Source: Ruminococcus sp. UBA7014
GTDB lineage: Bacteria; Bacillota; Clostridia; Oscillospirales; Ruminococcaceae
Length of the DNA: 7,038 nt
Assembly: GCA_002449575.1 (NCBI GenBank)
Contig: DJXC01000225.1
Location: 1-7,038, forward strand
Direction of reading: 5' to 3'
This document shows positions 4,780 to 7,038 of the stretch, piece by piece. Every line of letters starts with the position of its first letter. The first letter of the stretch is position 1. The notes beneath the pieces were generated by a model. That model ran no database searches and had not been told where the DNA came from. It saw nothing but the letters and a program-made list of their open reading frames with translations. The translations under genes and the position numbers were made by a program.

Positions 4780-5367
4780 ATGGACAAAAGAGTTCAGAAA
4801 ACCCGTGCTGCTATCCAGAAAGCCTATCTTGACTTGTTAATGGAAAAAAAAAGCATGAAAATGACCATTACAGAACTTGCCCGAAAAGCCAATATTGACA
4901 GAAAAACATTCTATCTGCACTATGATACAACAGATGATGTACTTCGGGATTACACACAGCAGCTTATCAGCCGTTTGCTGTCAATTCTGGAAAAGCAGGA
5001 TTTTTTCAATCAGAATTTCAACACTGTCAGCCTGTATTCGGCAATGAATCAGATTATTACGGATAATCTTGCATTTTTTCAGCATATTGCCAACATGGAT
5101 TATTACGGTTCGTTCTGGGAACAGAGCAAAGAAGCCCTGACACTTGGCATCTGCAACATGTATAAAAACAAAGTACTTGTTTCGGAAGATGTGATGAAAT
5201 TATACAGTCGTTTTGTACTGACCGGAACACTTGAAACCTATCGGGAATGGCTGAAAGGAAATCTTTCGTTTTCTATAGAAGAACTGGGAATGCTCACCAG
5301 TGAAGTTTCTTTCCGAGGGTTTGCGCCTGCCCTGAAATCCGGAAAACAGGAGGAAACTGTTTCATGA
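4780..5367 (+). CDS. TetR-family transcriptional regulator
   Basis: This 195-aa protein has the N-terminal TetR DNA-binding domain in residues 5-55. The helix-turn-helix is seen as TITELARKANIDRKTFYLHY (29-48), with the typical Tyr-His-Tyr just before the ligand domain. The C-terminal part (about 70-185) is helical and resembles the TetR_C type domain common in Firmicutes regulators of the DhaS-like group; the ligand is unknown. The ATG at 4780 has a weak ribosome binding site (GAAAGTGAG, 4762-4770). It is transcribed away from the HD-PF06541 operon and followed by the HAD phosphatase with an ATGA overlap. By the usual layout of such regulators it probably represses its own operon and perhaps the divergent one. 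The family call is secure; the target is inference. Confidence 0.93.
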   Translation: MDKRVQKTRAAIQKAYLDLLMEKKSMKMTITELARKANIDRKTFYLHYDTTDDVLRDYTQQLISRLLSILEKQDFFNQNFNTVSLYSAMNQIITDNLAFFQHIANMDYYGSFWEQSKEALTLGICNMYKNKVLVSEDVMKLYSRFVLTGTLETYREWLKGNLSFSIEELGMLTSEVSFRGFAPALKSGKQEETVS

Positions 5368-6011
5368 ATTACCAGCTAATCATTTTTGACCTTGACGGCA
5401 CAGTTCTGAATACGCTGGAGGATTTATACCGCAGTACAGATTATGCGCTGAAACAGTGTGACTTTCCGGAACGGACAAAGGATGAAATCCGTCAGTTTGT
5501 CGGAAATGGTATCCGGAAACTGATAGAACGTGCTGTTCCGGCACAGACTCCGGAAGAACAGATTCGTCAGGTACATCAGGTTTTTACAGAATATTATGAA
5601 AAGCACTGTGCCGATAATACCAGACCTTATGACGGCATTCCGGAAGTTTTACAGAAACTTCGGCAGTCAGGCATGAAAACAGCCGTTGTTTCCAATAAAG
5701 CAGACTATGCTGTTCAGATATTATGCAAAGATTATTTTCCGGGCATGTTTGATGCCGTTGCCGGAGAACGTGAAGGGATTCGGCGGAAACCTGCTCCGGA
5801 TGCAGTTCAGGCAGTGTTACAGGCTTTACAGATTTCCAAAGAAAAAGCAATTTATATCGGCGATTCTGATGTTGATATTGAAACCGCCGAAAATGCCGGA
5901 ATGTCCTGCATCAGTGTAGCATGGGGATTTCGTGACCGGGAATTTCTGCTCCGTCACGGCGCACAGAAAATCATTTCCCGTCCGGAAGAACTTCTGCATT
6001 TACTCCAGTAA
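5364..6011 (+). CDS. HAD-superfamily phosphatase, phosphoglycolate phosphatase-like
   Basis: The 215-aa product is a complete HAD subfamily IA hydrolase. Motif I is FDLDGT with nucleophile D9 and acid/base D11. A helical cap domain follows (about 15-85). Motif II is VVSN with S110, the motif III lysine is K142 in RRKPAPDA, and motif IV is GDSDVDIETAENAG with D167 and D171. This pattern matches Gph and related phosphatases of small phosphorylated metabolites. The family is too broad to name the substrate: phosphoglycolate, pyrophosphate and sugar phosphates are all possible. AGGAGG (5348-5353) lies 10 nt before the ATG, inside the end of the TetR gene, and the start overlaps the TetR stop as ATGA, so the two are coupled. 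Its 3' end overlaps the convergent leucine-rich-repeat gene by 12 nt. Confidence 0.93.
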   Translation: MNYQLIIFDLDGTVLNTLEDLYRSTDYALKQCDFPERTKDEIRQFVGNGIRKLIERAVPAQTPEEQIRQVHQVFTEYYEKHCADNTRPYDGIPEVLQKLRQSGMKTAVVSNKADYAVQILCKDYFPGMFDAVAGEREGIRRKPAPDAVQAVLQALQISKEKAIYIGDSDVDIETAENAGMSCISVAWGFRDREFLLRHGAQKIISRPEELLHLLQ

Positions 6012-7019
6012 CAAGCCTTTTGCTTTTTCTTCAGCACTTTCAAAGCCGAACTGTTTCCGCTTGTAATCCGTCAGCATAATCTGTGTTTCATAGGATTTTT
6101 TATCAATCGCATAACGGATAAGTTCGTCAATATTTTCTTTCTGAATCATCTGTCCTATATCCAGAATCTGCCTGAGTGTATTCGTCTGATTTTCTTCAAT
6201 CATGGTTTTAATATGATTTGGAAATTCTTCTTTCAGGTACTGAAGCAGATTTTCTTCTGTAGGGTTCTGCTGATACATCTGTGATATAATCCAGACTTTT
6301 TTTGTAATCGGCACATTCACATGAAAATTATGATTCGCTATCATATATACACAAGTACCAGCATCCCGACTGCCGGAAAACCGAATGCCTCTGTAAGTAA
6401 AATAACAGCAGGGACGCTGATAATCATAGATTACATCATTACTGATAAATTCCAGTCCGTCCGGCAGATGAATTTCGGAAAGTCCCTGACAGTTCCAGAA
6501 TGTCTGTGTTCCGATTTTGGTTACAGTTTCCGGAATTTCGATTTCCGTCAGCGAAGCACAATAGCTGAACAGGTAACTTTTCAGTTCTGTAAGATGTTTT
6601 GGCAGTCTGACAGATTTGAGCTTTTCACAGCCTTGAAATGCGCCTTGTCCGAGTTCGGAAACACTGTCCGGCAGAACTGCCTGTTCCAGACTGACACAGC
6701 CAAGAAAGACATCTTTGCCGATTTTTTCAAGTCGTCTGGGAAATGTTATTTTTTTTAGATTCTGACACTGACAAAATGCACCTTCTCCAATATCTGCCAG
6801 ATACTCCGGCAGAATGACTTCTTCCAGATTCCGGCAGCCCTGAAAGGCAGATTTCCAGATATGTATGACAGAATCCGGAAATGTAATGCTTTTGATAAAA
6901 TCACAGTTATAAAACGCATGTGTGCCGATATAAATCAGATGTTCCGGAATGATGACATGTTCCTCATGACCATTATATTTTTTTAAGATGCCTTCATCAG
7001 TGATTTCAAAATCCGGCAT
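6000..7019 (-). CDS. BspA-type leucine-rich-repeat protein without signal peptide
   Basis: This 339-aa protein begins with a short FEITDEGILKKYNG lead-in and then has seven regular 23-residue repeats of the LRR_5 (BspA/TpLRR) type, roughly residues 28-190. Each follows the pattern IG..AF..C..L..I.LP..v, and the repeat cysteine falls at 39, 62, 85, 108, 131, 154 and 177, exactly 23 apart. Residues 200-235 look like a capping region, and 243-320 are helical and charged, ending in a Glu/Lys-rich tail. No signal peptide, membrane helix, dockerin or cell-wall anchor is seen, so a cytoplasmic location is likely, unlike the secreted BspA proteins. The likely role is protein binding; the partner is unknown. 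AGGAG (7029-7033) lies 9 nt before the ATG. Its promoter is outside the window. Confidence 0.92.
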   Translation of the reverse strand: MPDFEITDEGILKKYNGHEEHVIIPEHLIYIGTHAFYNCDFIKSITFPDSVIHIWKSAFQGCRNLEEVILPEYLADIGEGAFCQCQNLKKITFPRRLEKIGKDVFLGCVSLEQAVLPDSVSELGQGAFQGCEKLKSVRLPKHLTELKSYLFSYCASLTEIEIPETVTKIGTQTFWNCQGLSEIHLPDGLEFISNDVIYDYQRPCCYFTYRGIRFSGSRDAGTCVYMIANHNFHVNVPITKKVWIISQMYQQNPTEENLLQYLKEEFPNHIKTMIEENQTNTLRQILDIGQMIQKENIDELIRYAIDKKSYETQIMLTDYKRKQFGFESAEEKAKGLLLE

Positions 7020-7038
7020 AGCAGTCAGCTCCTGTTCA

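Noticed and set aside
6013..6030. Small hairpin AAGC-CTTTT-GCTT followed by Ts after the HAD gene
   Set aside because: The stem is only 4 bp and lies within the convergent gene's coding sequence, too weak to call a terminator.
6321..6758. Plus-strand open frame of 145 codons opposite the leucine-rich-repeat gene
   Set aside because: It is antisense to a perfectly periodic repeat protein and is a by-product of that repeat's codon pattern.
1..7038. CRISPR array, tRNA, rRNA, insertion sequence or toxin-antitoxin module
   Set aside because: No regularly spaced direct repeats, no tRNA-like cloverleaf, no transposase motifs with terminal repeats, and no recognisable toxin or antitoxin pair were seen.

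Overview
This 7 kb window looks like chromosomal DNA from a gut-type Gram-positive bacterium of the Clostridia, most likely Ruminococcus or a related Oscillospiraceae genus. That placement is an inference. It rests on the moderate-to-low GC content, strong AGGAGG-type ribosome binding sites, sigma-A promoters with 17-bp spacers, a RelQ/YjbM-type small alarmone synthetase, a PF06541 membrane protein and a BspA-type leucine-rich-repeat protein. There is no phage, transposon, CRISPR array, tRNA or rRNA in the window.

Layout from left to right. Positions 1-1158 hold three unrecognised minus-strand genes: a DFP-motif protein cut by the left edge, a 134-aa two-helix membrane protein overlapping it by 10 nt, and a 161-aa soluble AT-rich gene. 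A terminator hairpin (644-670) separates the 161-aa gene from the 134-aa gene and can also fold in an alternative way that hides the next ribosome binding site. Positions 1237-2594 hold glyA (serine hydroxymethyltransferase, minus) with its own consensus promoter, an RNA hairpin almost at the predicted 5' end of its transcript, and an 11-bp hairpin after its stop codon. Positions 2612-3349 hold a (p)ppGpp synthetase gene of the RelQ type (minus) with its own promoter. Positions 3381-4718 hold a translationally coupled minus-strand pair, an HD-domain phosphohydrolase followed by a PF06541 integral membrane protein, closed by a strong terminator. Positions 4669-6011 hold a plus-strand pair, a TetR-family regulator and a HAD phosphatase, coupled by an ATGA overlap. 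Positions 6000-7019 hold a minus-strand leucine-rich-repeat protein whose 3' end overlaps the HAD gene tail to tail.

How the parts connect. GlyA feeds one-carbon metabolism and the alarmone synthetase is a stress-signalling enzyme, so the centre of the window is housekeeping plus stringent response. The TetR-HAD and HD-PF06541 pairs diverge from about 100 bp of DNA in which two near-consensus promoters point away from each other and share one palindromic -10 element. RNA polymerase probably cannot occupy both at once, and an imperfect inverted repeat beside them is a candidate TetR operator. No complete new defence or metabolic system is visible. The most interesting signals are regulatory: the switch-like RNA at 634-670 and the shared -10 promoter pair at 4669-4718.
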